In this document: one piece after another, positions 42,980-53,400 of the stretch
Position numbering within the stretch: position 1 is the first letter of the stretch
How the letters are laid out: every line of letters begins with the position of its first letter
Assembly: GCA_963662175.1 (NCBI GenBank)
Contig: OY759219.1
Location: 25,214,908 to 25,278,907, forward strand
Origin: Aradus depressus
Taxonomy: Eukaryota; Arthropoda; Insecta; Hemiptera; Aradidae
Reading direction: 5' to 3'
Length of the DNA stretch: 64,000 nt
Translations under genes and position numbers: made by a program
Notes under the pieces: generated by a model
Database searches by the model: none
Told to the model about the DNA's origin: nothing
What the model saw: only the letters and a program-made list of their open reading frames with translations

Positions 42980-43815
42980 CTGCCTTCTAATGACCTACCC
43001 AAGAAAGACCTCATTTCCTGAGATGAGAAGCGCCACTGACGACCGAATCCAGAGCACGAAAGGAGAGCTGAAGGACAGTCTATCTTGTGAAGGTGGGAGC
43101 CTGTCTTCTAATGACCTCCGACCTCCCTGTGACCTTATTGCCTCATATAGCCGAGATGAGAAGCGCCGCTGACTCACCGAAGCCAGACAGGACGACAGAA
43201 GAGCTGAAGACTGCCTATCTCGTGAAGGTGGGAGGTTGCCTTCTCATGACCTCCCCATGACCTTATTGCCTCATATAGCCGAGATGAGAAGCGCCGCTGA
43301 CTCACCGAAGCCAGACAGGACGACAGGAGAGCTGAAGACTGCCTATCTCGTGAAGGTGGGAGGTTGCCTTCTCATGACCTCCCCATGACCTTATTGCCTC
43401 ATTTAGCCGAGATGAGAAGCACAGCTGACTCACCGAAGCCAGACCAGGACGACAGGAGAGCTGAAGACTGTATCTCGTGAAGGTGGTAGCTTGCCTTCTA
43501 ATGACCTACCCAAAAAGGACCTCATTGCCCGATACAGCCGAGATGAGAAGTGCCGCCGTCTCCACCAAAGCCAGACCAGGATGACAGGAGAGCTGAAGAC
43601 TGTATCTCATGAAGGTGGTAGCTTGCCTTCTAATGACCTACCCAAGAAGGACCTCATTGCCTGATACAGCCGAGATGAGAAGCGCCGCTGTCTCCACCCA
43701 AGCCAGACCAGGACGACAGGAGAGCTGAAGACTGTATCTCATGAAGGTGGTAGCTTGCCTTCTAATGACCTACCCAAGAAGGACCTCATTGCCTGATATT
43801 GCCGAGATGAGACCA
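42980..43815. repeat. Minisatellite, about six units of 128-133 bp
   Basis: The motif CCGAGATGAGAAG (first copy CTGAGATGAGAAG) starts units at 43018, 43151, 43279, 43407, 43538, 43670 and 43802, spacings 133, 128, 128, 131, 132, 132. Each unit also has GGAGAGCTGAAGACT, GTGAAGGTGG and TTGCCTTCTAATGACC. It is GC-richer than its surroundings. The last three spacings are near multiples of three and a frame reads TGELKTVSHEGGSLPSNDLP, interrupted by TGA where CGA occurs in one unit. A coding origin is possible but unproven. Confidence 0.9.
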
Positions 43816-44464
43816 GACCGTAGCTATGTGAGCAGCCAACAACCCTTCCTTCTCTAATCTTGTCCCCTTCCAACAACTTGGCATCCCAGTCCTTTTGTCC
43901 CTATTGTTCCTGGCTTCTACCAACCTTGCACTCTGCCTCCCCATTCCCTCTTTTGTGTTGTGAACTCTTGCAGTGTACCCTCTACGTAATTTCCTATATC
44001 AGAACCCCGGCACCCTCTCCTTTTCTCCCTCGACCCGGCCAATTTATACACTCCAGATAAGACAAGACTTCTATTTTCACACTCCTTTCAAAGACAACCC
44101 TATTTTCTCTTTTTTTTTTACTCTTTTGTTGTTTCCTTTCTTTATACCATAGTCTGTGTGTCTTCACACTCCATGCTGCTTGCTATAAGAAAATAAACAG
44201 GTTACATCAGTTTCTGTCTTCCTCAGATATCACAAGTATATGGGAAAAGTTCAGGAATTCGATGTTGTCTTCACTGGAATTCCCTAATTCCAGAAATTAA
44301 AAGTAAAATATGTAATCCCTCATCCAAATTAATCAACTAATATTTCGTTCTTCCTGTGAACCCAATTTACCGATTTTGTAGAAAATCAGTAGGTGTACAT
44401 TGACAGTTTATAGAAGTTTTGTTCTGTTATCATTATGGAGTTTTGGATTTATATAGAATATAAT
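43816..44464. other. Gene-free stretch after the minisatellite
   Basis: C/T-rich DNA to 44160, then AT-rich DNA with a family D trace. No gene recognised. Confidence 0.5.
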
Positions 44465-44597
44465 AAAATAGTTTTATTTGTCGGCGTTAAATGTCCTAGA
44501 GTTTTGGCCGTACAAGTGATTAGATTAATTCGATGAGGTGACTTGTCTTCATTGAGGATAGGACGGCTTCGATAGAAGAGTCGTCGTCTCCGAGCAT
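44465..44597 (-). mobile_element. I-like LINE 3' end fragment
   Basis: It aligns with the 3' end of the LINE at 61378-62069: TAGTTTTATTTGTCGGCG, then AATTCGATGAGGTG and GTCGTCTCCGAGCA. It stops there at an (AAT)n run. Confidence 0.7.
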
Positions 44598-44997
44598 AAT
44601 AATAATAATAAATCTTTATTGCATAGGAAGGTACTTGGATCTTATTGCAAGAGATTGGAGTCTTATATACAATAGTGACCTTATATACCTAATGCAAAAT
44701 AAATAAAAAAACATAGTAAATAATTGAGAACATAAAAAGCAGACTCAGGAGAAGAAAATGAAGATCTTTCATGCGTACAAATAATAGAAATAAATAATAG
44801 AAATGGAAATGGGGGGCCGTACGTTAATACGCACCATGGTTGAGGATAACATACAAAATAAATGACTAGCTTGGAACTAATAAAAGAAAAAGGAAAATAA
44901 ATAACATACTTGAAAATTAACATAAATAAAAACAATAATAATGACTAAAGTAGATTAAACTAAATCAGTACAATCCAATAATATTTATGTACTAACC
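44598..44997. other. AT-rich DNA between two LINE fragments
   Basis: It begins (AAT)n AATCTTTATTGCATAGG, which resembles an inverted LINE 3' tail. No gene seen. Confidence 0.45.
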
Positions 44998-45405
44998 TGT
45001 ATTGTTTTCCTATGTTGGAGAGCCTTAGTTAGATAGAGATCGTCTCCGAGCATCTCATGTAGGTTTCTTGTTCGTAAACCCATGGCCTTTAGTATTTCCT
45101 CATATCCAGGGCACTCCTCCAGGATGTGGCTTACTGTGAGATGTGAGAGGCCAGGCCCCACCACAGCCCGGGGCCGTCGCCCTGTTGATGAGGTAGCCAA
45201 GGGTTAGACGAGTGTGGCCTACACGGAGCCTCATCAGACATACCTCCTCCTGCCTATTCTGCCTTTCGGAGCTTTTCCATCTATCTATATTTGTTTTGAT
45301 GGACCTAAGTTTATTTGTTATGTCCATGTAAATCCACACACAGGCCCAGCTCTCTTTTATTTTGTGACGCAGGCAGTTCTTCAGGTCTGGTATATATGTC
45401 TGGAT
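44998..45405 (-). pseudogene. I-like LINE C-terminus, frameshifted
   Basis: Two overlapping minus-strand frames read MDITNKLRSIKTNIDRWKSS, RQNRQEEVCLMRLRVGHTRL and TLGYLINRATAPGCGG, then LSHLTVSHILEECPGYEEIL and LHEMLGDD. The R-RVGHTRLT-G-L and C-HL-ECP-Y patterns are the region after RNase H in I-type elements. It is about 70-80% like the copy at 61434-62118. The RNase H domain itself is missing and a frameshift lies near 45150. Confidence 0.75.
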
Positions 45406-45950
45406 TTATATATAAAATTTCGTATTGATATTCCTTACTTCGGCAAATATAAGGGTTTTGTGTTAAGCCCTCCCTCTTCCCTCCCTTCTTTGTAGATGAT
45501 TTGGCTAAAAATCCGTAACATTGTGCCTTAAGATATGGAAACTGTTACCTCTGGAATAAAGTAATATAACTGAGAAAATGTAAAATAAATTATATTAAAG
45601 AAGGGATTATATATCCGTATACTAATGTAATTTGATAGTAATGTGTTGGCGTCAGCAATTTTCGTTGTTTCATTGTACATAGTAATTCTGACGCTGACTT
45701 GCATATATGCAATAATGCCAGTATGAAATGAACTTGGGGGCGGAGACGGAGGGAGAGGGGTCTGTTCGAAAGTGGTGGTAAAAAAAAGTTCTGTTAGGGC
45801 CACATCACATATACTTTATTTTTTTTATTTTATCCCTTTTCATAAAAAACATTAAAACCATATTATAAAATTCGTTGCTATAAGTTACAATCTAAACATA
45901 ACTTTGAAATATCACATAATATATAATAATAATATATAATATTTTTTTTT
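45406..45950. other. Gene-free stretch with family D trace
   Basis: CGTATTGATATTCCTTACTTCGGC is family D-like. The rest is AT-rich without recognisable genes. Confidence 0.45.
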
Positions 45951-45951
45951 T

Positions 45952-46272
45952 TGGGGGGGGGGGGGGCACTGGTAGCTCAGTGATATGCGTGCTGACCTTT
46001 TTGCTCAAAATCATGGGTTTGAAACCCAGCAGAGGCTCTCAGTTTATTTTATCTGGGAGGTAAAATAAACTTAAGCACGCCGTCCTTCCGATGGGACGTT
46101 AAGCGATGGTCCCGAGCCTGTACGATGTTGTCAGGTACTCCTTAAAGAGCCCTAGGTGAATAAAAATTTTGGGTAAGCAAAATTTAGGACTCCCACAGTA
46201 GAGTCGGGCTCATGTCCACCAGACGATATGACCTCGTAGTTAAAGCCCGGGCATGAGTCATGATATCTAAGG
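45952..46272 (+). repeat. SINE1, subfamily A, after a T-G homopolymer
   Basis: A T run and a G run of about 14 bases pass directly into CACTGGTAGCTCAGTGATATG. Linker, centre and tail region follow, with a deletion in the palindromic block. The B box is GGTTTGAAACCC. Confidence 0.88.
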
Positions 46273-47148
46273 TCAGATTTCCAAAGCCAATCGACCGTCT
46301 GGGCTAGAAATCACTAAATTACTTACATATTGGCTTCTGAATAAGTCATACTAAATTTTGTGTCGGTATATTCATTACATCGGCAGTTATTGCTATTTTT
46401 GAGTTTGGCCCCTTCTGATCCCTTTCCTTGCTTTGTAAATTCAAAATGAAGTCGTCACTGATACCAACTCAGATCCCATTAGATTTTGACCGAAACCGGA
46501 AGAAAATTGAGACCACTTTATTTCTGGGACTAAGTACATTTTATATGACAAAAGACACATTTCATGTGATATACGTGATTTTTGAAGGTTGCCCGGTTTG
46601 CAAAATACATGCCGCAGAACCGTCCTAAAATGAAGTTTTAAAACACTTTTTTAAAAACTTTGCATGATTCAGGCGAAAACGAATAGCATATTGAAAAATT
46701 ACTTAAGAAAAATGTTTTTTACAATTATGTATTTTTCCAAAATGTTTTAAATTTTTTTAGATTCCCTCAATCTCTCTCAACAGATCTCATATTTCATAAC
46801 TTACGAATTTCTTCGGATTAACACCTTTGGATAAGTAGTACCAATTCGGGACACTGGTACCAGTAAAGTAGTTTATATTTTGCCCCGAGTTATTTATGTA
46901 ATTTTTCTTGGAGCTTCACTCAAAATGTGTTTTTATAATTTTCTTTTTAATTATTAATTATTTTTTTGGCAGCGTAAATTCTTTAGTAAATTTTTATTAT
47001 TCATCAATTTAATTATCAACATTTAATTAATTAGAATCATTTAGATTTTTTTAAATTAATTTCAAGTAAATTCATTTAATTTCATTCAATAACAATTATT
47101 ATTATTTATAATCAGACCCCATTTTCTATGTATCCTTAGATTTGAAAT
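46273..47148. other. Family D trace and AT-rich DNA
   Basis: 46273-46450 carries family D (CAATCGACCGTCTGGGC, CATTACATCGGCAGTTATTG). After that the DNA is AT-rich with no gene seen. Confidence 0.55.
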
Positions 47149-47257
47149 AGCGCTCTTTCGTCGCTCTGGTGAACATGAGCCCCACTCTATTATGGGTTTC
47201 ATAAATTTTGTCAACCCTAAATTATTATTCACTTAGGATACGGGACTTCGTCATCCC
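47149..47257 (-). repeat. SINE1 fragment
   Basis: It matches the palindromic block and middle (GCGCTCTTTCGTCGCTCTGG to TTATTATTCACTTAGG) and is cut at both ends; an A run follows. Confidence 0.75.
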
Positions 47258-47317
47258 TAATAAAAAAAAAAAAAAAAACTTAAAGGCCTCTCTCTGCAAG
47301 ATGAAAGGTACCTCCCG

Positions 47318-47344
47318 TACAACGACGAATAACCAGCTAGTAAA
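47318..47344 (+). other. Helitron-like 3' end, degraded
   Basis: CCCGTACAACGACGAATAAC followed by CAGCTAGT resembles a Helitron end with a damaged stem. Confidence 0.3.
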
Positions 47345-47356
47345 CATATTACTCTC

Positions 47357-47939
47357 ACTCTCTTACTCCGTTGGCGACGAACCCTGAAGATCCTTAGCCG
47401 CCCACACTAGCCTTCTCCACCGCGATCTGTCGTGCGCCACCGGTCGCCAGTTCACCACGTGGTGTTCCACAGCATCCTTCTTCACCAGGTCAGCCTATGG
47501 TCGGGTGTTGCCAGAAGATGTCCCTCAGCTCCCTGTTGGTTCTGATCCTCCACTCTTGGGTTTCTCTATCCTTGACCGGACCTGCTATCTTCCTCAGCAC
47601 TTTATTTTCAAACGTCTGGAACCGTTTCTCCAGATGTGAGGTCAGGGTCCAGGTTTCACACCCATAGATCAGAACGGGCTTTACCATGGAGCTGTAGATC
47701 CTATACTTCAGGTTCCTTGACAAGGCTCTGGATCGTAGCAGCTTGATGACAGAGAAATACGCTCTTTGGGCCTGCAGAAGTCTTCTGTCCACCTCCTCCA
47801 GCATCGAGTTGATGCTAGTTACCGTGGACCCGAGATATCTGAAGTTCTCAACTCTTGGGAAGGAGAAGGTCCCCACATTTAATTCCTGCCCCAGATGAAT
47901 ATTCTTACTGACTATAAGGTAGTCGCTCTTGTCGACATT
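47357..47939 (-). pseudogene. RTE/CR1-like LINE C-terminus with internal deletion
   Basis: The minus strand reads NVDKSDYLIVSKNIHLGQEL, FPRVENFRYLGSTVTSINSM, KYRIYSSMVKPVLIYGCETW, LEKRFQTFENKVLRKIAGPV and WRIRTNRELRDIF. After a frame change and deletion near 47495 it continues ADLVKKDAVEHHVVNWRPVA and RSRWRRLVWAAKDLQG. The order is the same as at 36906-37619, but the sequences differ enough to be another family. It has no palm motif and is not functional. Confidence 0.8.
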
Positions 47940-48675
47940 AAGTTAACATATAAATAAGTAATAAAAACATTGAGGTAACTTCAAAGATTCCAGCTGATAT
48001 CAAGTTGAAAACAATACAAAATGAAGTTAACCCATTTAAGTAAGTTTTCCAAGAGGGAGGAAAAACTGACTGTAATTTGTAGCTACTTAAAAGTTGACTC
48101 CCCCGTTGGTTCATCCCCTTTCTACTTTCTTTTTCATCGTAAATTACCAACCCGTCAACCTACTTCATCCCCTCTCCCTAGTAGTAGCGGTAGGTCGGGG
48201 GATAAATTGCTCTTTAAAATTCTCCAATGAAGAGGCACAGCGTTTGTTTTTTTTTTTTTTTCTTTCAACTTTCTTGAATGAACCAGTCATCAAAACTCCC
48301 TTGAGGGGAGAAGAATGAAAAAAAAAATAATTTATCGAGAATCACCTTCATTCATTCTTTTATACAATTATCTAACTTTGAACTTGACCTGTTTTTTTCT
48401 TGTTTTTGTTTTTATTTTCATTCATTTATTCTACTTTTCTCTTAGCTTCCTGTATAATGAACGACCTGTTGAAAGTAAGACAGGAAAGATTTACATTAAT
48501 TAATACAGAAATATTTTCTTTAAAAGAACAGCGATTCTTTATTTAGTATTTTCTAATTTTACAAACTTATTGTCCAGGCCAGTTCAAAAAGAAAACTTGA
48601 CTAACTCAAAATGTGTATAGCTAACAAAATAATAGTTCAAAAAAAACATTACTTACACTCACTAATAGTATTTTA
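47940..48675. other. Gene-free stretch
   Basis: AT-rich with T runs (48247-48261). No coding sequence recognised. Confidence 0.5.
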
Positions 48676-48785
48676 GTCAAAATTTAGGGTAGGCGAAATT
48701 TAGAACTTCCATAGTGGAGTCGGGCTCGTGTCCACCAGAGTGACGAAAGAGCACTCTGGTAGTAGGCGATATGTCTTTGTAGCTA
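48676..48785 (+). repeat. SINE1 3' fragment
   Basis: It matches AAAATTTAGGGTAGGC to GTAGGCGATATG, lacking head and tail. Confidence 0.8.
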
Positions 48786-48888
48786 CGTACGAGAACACAA
48801 TTCATAAAACAGCTGACTGACTCGTCTGCAAGTGATTACTTGATCTGAAGCTATCTTTTAGATGAATAACAATGTTTAGAAATATTTT

Positions 48889-49238
48889 GAGGGCGCCGGT
48901 AGCTCAGTGGTATGCGTGCTTGACTTCTGAGCTCAAGAACGTGGGTTCGTAACCCGACCGAGGCCCTTAGTTTATTTTATCTGGGAGGTAAAATAAACTT
49001 AAGCACGCCGTCCTTCGGATGGGACGTTAAGCGATGGTTCCGAGCCTGTACGATGTCAGGTACTCATTAAAGACCCCTTTCCTAGGTGAATAAAACATTT
49101 AGGATAGACAAAATTTAGGGCTCCCACAATAGAGTCGGGCTCATGTCCACCAGAGTGACGAAAGAGCGCTCTGGTAGTAGGCGATATGACCTCGTAGTTA
49201 AAGCCCGGGCATGAGTCATAAAACCTAACCTAACCTAA
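48889..49238 (+). repeat. Full-length SINE1, subfamily A, CCTAA tail
   Basis: A complete 350-bp copy with good A and B boxes. The tail reads AAAACCTAACCTAACCTAA. The TSD AAATATTTT lies at 48880-48888 and 49239-49247. It is one of the least diverged copies. Confidence 0.95.
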
Positions 49239-49381
49239 AAATATTTTAAAAAACATAAATAAAACTACTTTTAAATACAAAAAGAACAGATCTGATTATC
49301 TGAATAAAAACAAACAGTTGATCAAACGAGTAAATACAATAAAAAAATCTATTATGAAAAATAAGTAAAATCTAATAGTAA

Positions 49382-49626
49382 GTTAGTTATTGTGACTCAT
49401 GCCCGGGCATTAACTTCCTCATATCGCCTACTACCAGGGCGCTCTTTCCTCACTCAGGTGGACATGAGCCCGACTCAACTTTGGGAGTCCTAAATTTTGC
49501 CTATCTACATTCATTCACCTAGGGTAAGTGCGTCTTTAATCAGTATCTGGCTTGAGACCATAATGTGTAATCAGAAGGACGAAGTGCTCAGGGTTTTTTC
49601 AATACCCAGATAAAAACCCTAAGGGT
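49382..49626 (-). repeat. SINE1, subfamily B, head missing
   Basis: Tail TTAGTTATTGTGACTCATG, palindromic block, centre with a deletion, and the CAGGGTTTTTTCAATACCC linker; it ends before the B box. Confidence 0.85.
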
Positions 49627-50639
49627 CATTCTAGAATAATAATGAATACATCAATTTTCCTTGTAACAATCATAAAATTGATTTAACAAGTTATTGATTA
49701 ATTCTTGTTAATATATATCAATTCTTTCGGGAGTTATAGTGTCTACAGATACATACATACACACACACACACAGACAACAACTGTTTCAAAATAGAAACT
49801 ACCTATTTATGTATCCAAATTTTATTCATATATTATATTCATATTTATTTATTTTTCCAGGTCAATGAGCACTGAAGAGTTTGCAGACGCCACAATGTGA
49901 TCTTTTTGCTTGTCGGAGATTCATTAATACATGTTAAAAATAAATAAAAATAATTTCCTTTTATACTTTTTGTTTTTTGATGTAATGTCGTTGTGTACTT
50001 AATACTGGGGCAGAAAGGATGAGCTTTACAGGTTCCTACCCTTTTATTGATAGATTCATGTGTAAACAGATCATAATTTAAAAATTAAAATTTTATATGT
50101 ATCTTCTTTTTTATCATTTATTTGAGATACATTTTTCCCTTATTTTTTATTATTTTTATTATCGCAGTTATCAAATTAAAACCATTGTTTTAATAATTCG
50201 AAAACATGACATTAATTTTCAGATTAACATTTTTTCGATAATTATTTTTATATATATATATTTTTTTAAAAGAAATTTACCATGAAAAATATACAACTAG
50301 CAAGGAAGCTCGTGAGGTTTAGAAAAACTGTCTGTCAGTTGATGACATAAGGGGAGGAATCACCCAATGGTGACACTCCCTATACACTGAGATACTCTTG
50401 CACATCACTGTAACTGCTTCTATCTTTCAGGATTTGTGGAATCACGGATTAATAATCCCCTAATCCATAGAATTCCTTACATCTGCATTTACAATTTCAA
50501 TGATTATTCGAACTTTGAGATCTATTTTGTTAGTGACATATTAAGAAGCATTGACTATTTTATGGAGGATTTCGGATTGATAAGATTAAATAATTTCCTT
50601 TTTATTTACTATTTATGTTAATTACAATGTTATATTATT
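49627..50639. other. Gene-free AT-rich stretch
   Basis: It has an (AC)n run near 49760. No gene recognised. Confidence 0.5.
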
Positions 50640-50684
50640 AAATACAATCTGAATATCCCCGTCCACTCCGGGTAACACAGCTAG
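50640..50684 (+). other. Possible Helitron 3' end
   Basis: CCCCGTCCACTCCGGGTAAC can form a short stem and is followed by CACAGCTAG and a T. No 5' end was found upstream. Confidence 0.4.
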
Positions 50685-51035
50685 TAATTTTTTTTTCTTT
50701 TCCCCTGGCTGATGAGAGCCAAGAGAAACCAGTGGGTGGCCCAGCCTATGCCCACAGGGGGCTAGCCTGCCAGGGGGGACAAGGCACGACACCATAGGGA
50801 CACTGTATATTCAAACTTATTGAGTCCTCATAATTGGAAACTCCCCTTTTGAATAGGGTTCATGTTTTTGCTATGGACCTTTAGCAAGTTCCTAGCTCCA
50901 ATTTTTCAAAATTGCTTCTAACTGATCGTATTTTTCTGATCTAATTTTTTTTGTGGCTAGTTCCCTCGAAGATGGTAAACACAGCGCTCCGTTTTGATCC
51001 TATAATAATATAATACATATGAATTAAGAATATCT

Positions 51036-51228
51036 GGTGGCCGTGCGGGCTAGAGCGTAGGGCTTTGGTCGCATTGTCTCACCATGGTTTGCGGGTTCGA
51101 ATCCCGTACGGGAGTGAGTTTTATTTCGTAGATAGAACTCCCTCCCGGGGGCATGGTTGTTGTAAATAACTAGATAACACAGTGACATGGCCAATCAAGC
51201 ATCGTATATAAGGTCAAAAAAAAAAAAA
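51036..51228 (+). repeat. SINE2, full length, with TSD
   Basis: Head GGTGGCCGTGCGGGCTAGAG, intact B box GGTTCGAATCCC, body and A tail. The 10-bp repeat AATTAAGAAT flanks it (51022-51031, 51227-51236). It is the best SINE2 copy here. Confidence 0.92.
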
Positions 51229-51258
51229 TTAAGAATCTCCTTACACAACTCAAAAAGT

Positions 51259-51625
51259 AAAAATTATTATTATTATTCATCTCATATGTTTATATTCTAA
51301 GATTTAATATGTATCCAACTATCTTGTTATGTGTAACGGAAATAAATATTATTATTATTCATCTCATATGGTTATAATCTAAGATGTTATATGTATCCAA
51401 CTGTCTTGTTATGTGTAACGGAAATAAATATTATTATTATTATTATTCATCTCATATGTTTATATTCTAAGATGTAATATGTATCCAACTATCTTGTTAT
51501 GTGTAACGGAAATAAACATTATTATTATTCATCTCATATGGTTATAATCTAAGATGTAATATGTATCCAACTATCTTGTTATGTGTAACGGAAATAAACA
51601 TTATTATTATTATTATTCATCTCAT
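51259..51625 (+). repeat. Four tandem copies of an (ATT)n-ended 3' unit
   Basis: The unit CATCTCATATG, TATCCAACTATCTTGTTATG, TGTAACGGAAATAAA, (TATTAT)n occurs four times with a period near 82-90 bp. It has the form of a LINE 3' UTR end repeated in tandem, like the case at 13461-13645 but another sequence. Confidence 0.9.
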
Positions 51626-51692
51626 CCCTTATCACTGGTTATATAATAAAAATCTAGCTAGTATTTTAGAGTTAAAACATATATGAACATGA

Positions 51693-51794
51693 GAGGGCGA
51701 CGGTAGCTCAGTTGTATGCGTGCTTGTTTACTGAGCTCACGGATTCGAAACCCGGCCGTTAAAGTCCGGGAATGAGTCATAATAACTAACTAAC
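51693..51794 (+). repeat. SINE1 reduced to head plus tail
   Basis: The tRNA-like head (A box CGGTAGCTCAGTTGTATG, B box GGATTCGAAACCC) is joined directly to GTTAAAGTCCGGGAATGAGT and AATAACTAACTAAC. The whole middle, about 240 bp, is missing. Confidence 0.85.
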
Positions 51795-51984
51795 TTTATA
51801 AACATGGTTGTGAACTACTTATCACCACAATAAAATTATATTCATTACTAGCTGGTTTGTGTTTCTTAGGCTCCTCTGGTATGATTGTTGGATATACTTT
51901 TCTAGCACTTCTTCCCGAGATAACAACAGGTTACAGGTTACCTAGCGTTGCCTGGTTTAAAAAGGTTGGTAGTGGTATCTCTTG

Positions 51985-52115
51985 CGAGCCTGAAACAGGG
52001 ACAATAACAAAGACCGACGAACAAGAACTCCTGATTTTCGAAAATAAGATCCTACGTTGTATCTATAAAGGAGACTGGAGAAGAAGAAGGAATCAGGAGC
52101 TTTATCGCAAGGTCT
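51985..52115 (+). pseudogene. Non-LTR reverse transcriptase scrap
   Basis: The frame reads ETGTITKTDEQELLIFENKI, LRCIYKG and DWRRRRNQELYRK. TDEQ-LLIFENKILR-IY is the same region as the RRDEVLL-VRKVLRKIYG part of 36906-37619. Only about 40 residues are left and no stop-to-start gene surrounds them. Confidence 0.7.
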
Positions 52116-52127
52116 CTCCTGACTGTG

Positions 52128-52365
52128 TTTTGTGACTCATGCCCGGTGTTTACTTCGAGGTCATATCGCCTACTACCAGAACGCTCTTTCGTTGCTCTGG
52201 CCCAACTCTGTCCTAAATTGCCTATCCAGGTTTGGTTATGTAGACTAGAAGTATTCAACTACCTGACGTCGTACAAGTTCGGCACCAAGTGTTCAAGGTT
52301 TTTTTAACCTCGGCCAGGTTTCGATCTTGAGCTCAATAGGCAAGTACACTGCCTCTGAACCACCA
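52128..52365 (-). repeat. SINE1, diverged
   Basis: Tail side GTGACTCATGCCCGG, palindromic block, shortened centre, AAGGTTTTTTTAACC linker and a decayed head. Confidence 0.8.
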
Positions 52366-52974
52366 AATCCACTCCTTCAGTATGTTACAGCTTTCCTCTT
52401 CATAGTTGGGTTACTTTTCCATATCTCGCAGTTGCCGACACCCTGGGCCCTTGATCACATGTGGGCCAACCCAGGGTTGTGCTCTCAAGAGTTGAGGTGG
52501 GTGGAAGGGAACACAAAATGGCGATGTGTGAGGGAGGGTGTGCGCAGTACATTCCCCCACCCCTGTCTCTCCTTGACCACCCCATCATGGCGGTCACCCA
52601 CCCCCATTTCTATTGATTTTAGTCCGCCCCCCCTCCACCACCACTCTGCTAACCCTACTCAAACTCCCCCCTCCCATCTTGGATCCTTGGTTAATTATAT
52701 ATAATGTTACATAATTATATATAATGCCAACTTTTGTTTTTGGAAAAATAGTCGAAGGGAGCGGATAATGTTGATAAACTAAGTTTCCACGCTCCCTCCT
52801 TCTCGTTTCCCTGATTTAATAAAAAATCACCTCTGATAATTTGGCAGTTAAGCCCTTTGACCGACTTGGCTGATACTTGATAGATGACTTAATCAGGAAG
52901 TTCACAGCGCACAAATAAACTTTTGTAAAGACGTTCAGAAAGACATTTTTTTTCTTCCCCAACCATACAAAATA
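52366..52974. other. Gene-free stretch
   Basis: GC-richer to about 52690 with C-rich tracts. The 125-codon plus-strand frame at 52327-52704 is proline-rich and unrecognised. Confidence 0.45.
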
Positions 52975-53400
52975 TAATAATAATAATAATAATAAAAAAT
53001 GTATTTCCGTTAAACCAACACATGGTAATAGGATACGTCAAAAGAATTTATACATTAAGATAGCTTATAGATTAGATTTATAACTACTTGAGTCTAACAC
53101 ATCTATGATTAGTAGTAACAACAAAACTATTAAAAAAAGTAAAATGAAATTAATAAAAACTGAACAAATAAATACTTAAAAATATATGAGTACATAAACA
53201 AAATTAATACAAGATACGTTTATAATAAATAGACACATTTTTCAATTTACTAAAAATTAAGATAACTATTTAAAAAATAAAAAAAACTCTTCGGAAGTGT
53301 CTTTATCCCAACGATGTTTCGGGACGTTCTTACGTCCCATCATCAGGTCCCAATGTGCGAGATATAGAAAAGAAAGAAAACAATGTAACTATAACAATAT
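52975..53400 (-). mobile_element. Penelope-like family P copy with hammerhead
   Basis: An uninterrupted copy. On the minus strand it runs from the ribozyme through AAATTGAAAAATGTGTC, TTTTAATAGTTTTGTTG and TTGACGTATCCTATTACC to an (ATT)n end at 52977-52996. It serves as the reference for the split copies at 17070-18625 and 61144-62155. Confidence 0.7.
53307..53350 (-). ncRNA. Hammerhead ribozyme motif, family H4 (in P)
   Basis: On the minus strand GGAC precedes CTGATGA, an extra T and a perfect 6-bp stem II GGGACG/CGTCCC with loop TAAGAA. GAAA follows. Stem III is ACAT where ACGT is expected from the relative at 18570-18600. The cut follows C, and GTT pairs with GAC (one wobble) as stem I. 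Confidence 0.7.

Noticed and set aside
44584..45053. A 14-bp direct repeat TCGTCTCCGAGCAT flanking 442 bp looked like a target-site duplication.
   Set aside because: Both copies align to the same place in the I-like LINE at 61378-62069, so the repeat is LINE homology in two separate fragments, not a TSD.
7011..49238. CCTAA runs as possible internal telomere arrays.
   Set aside because: Each is only two or three units and always the tail of a SINE1, so it is not a telomeric array.
50705..50740. CTGATGA followed by GAGCCAAGAGAAACC near 50710.
   Set aside because: The presumed stem II strands do not pair and there is no stem I.
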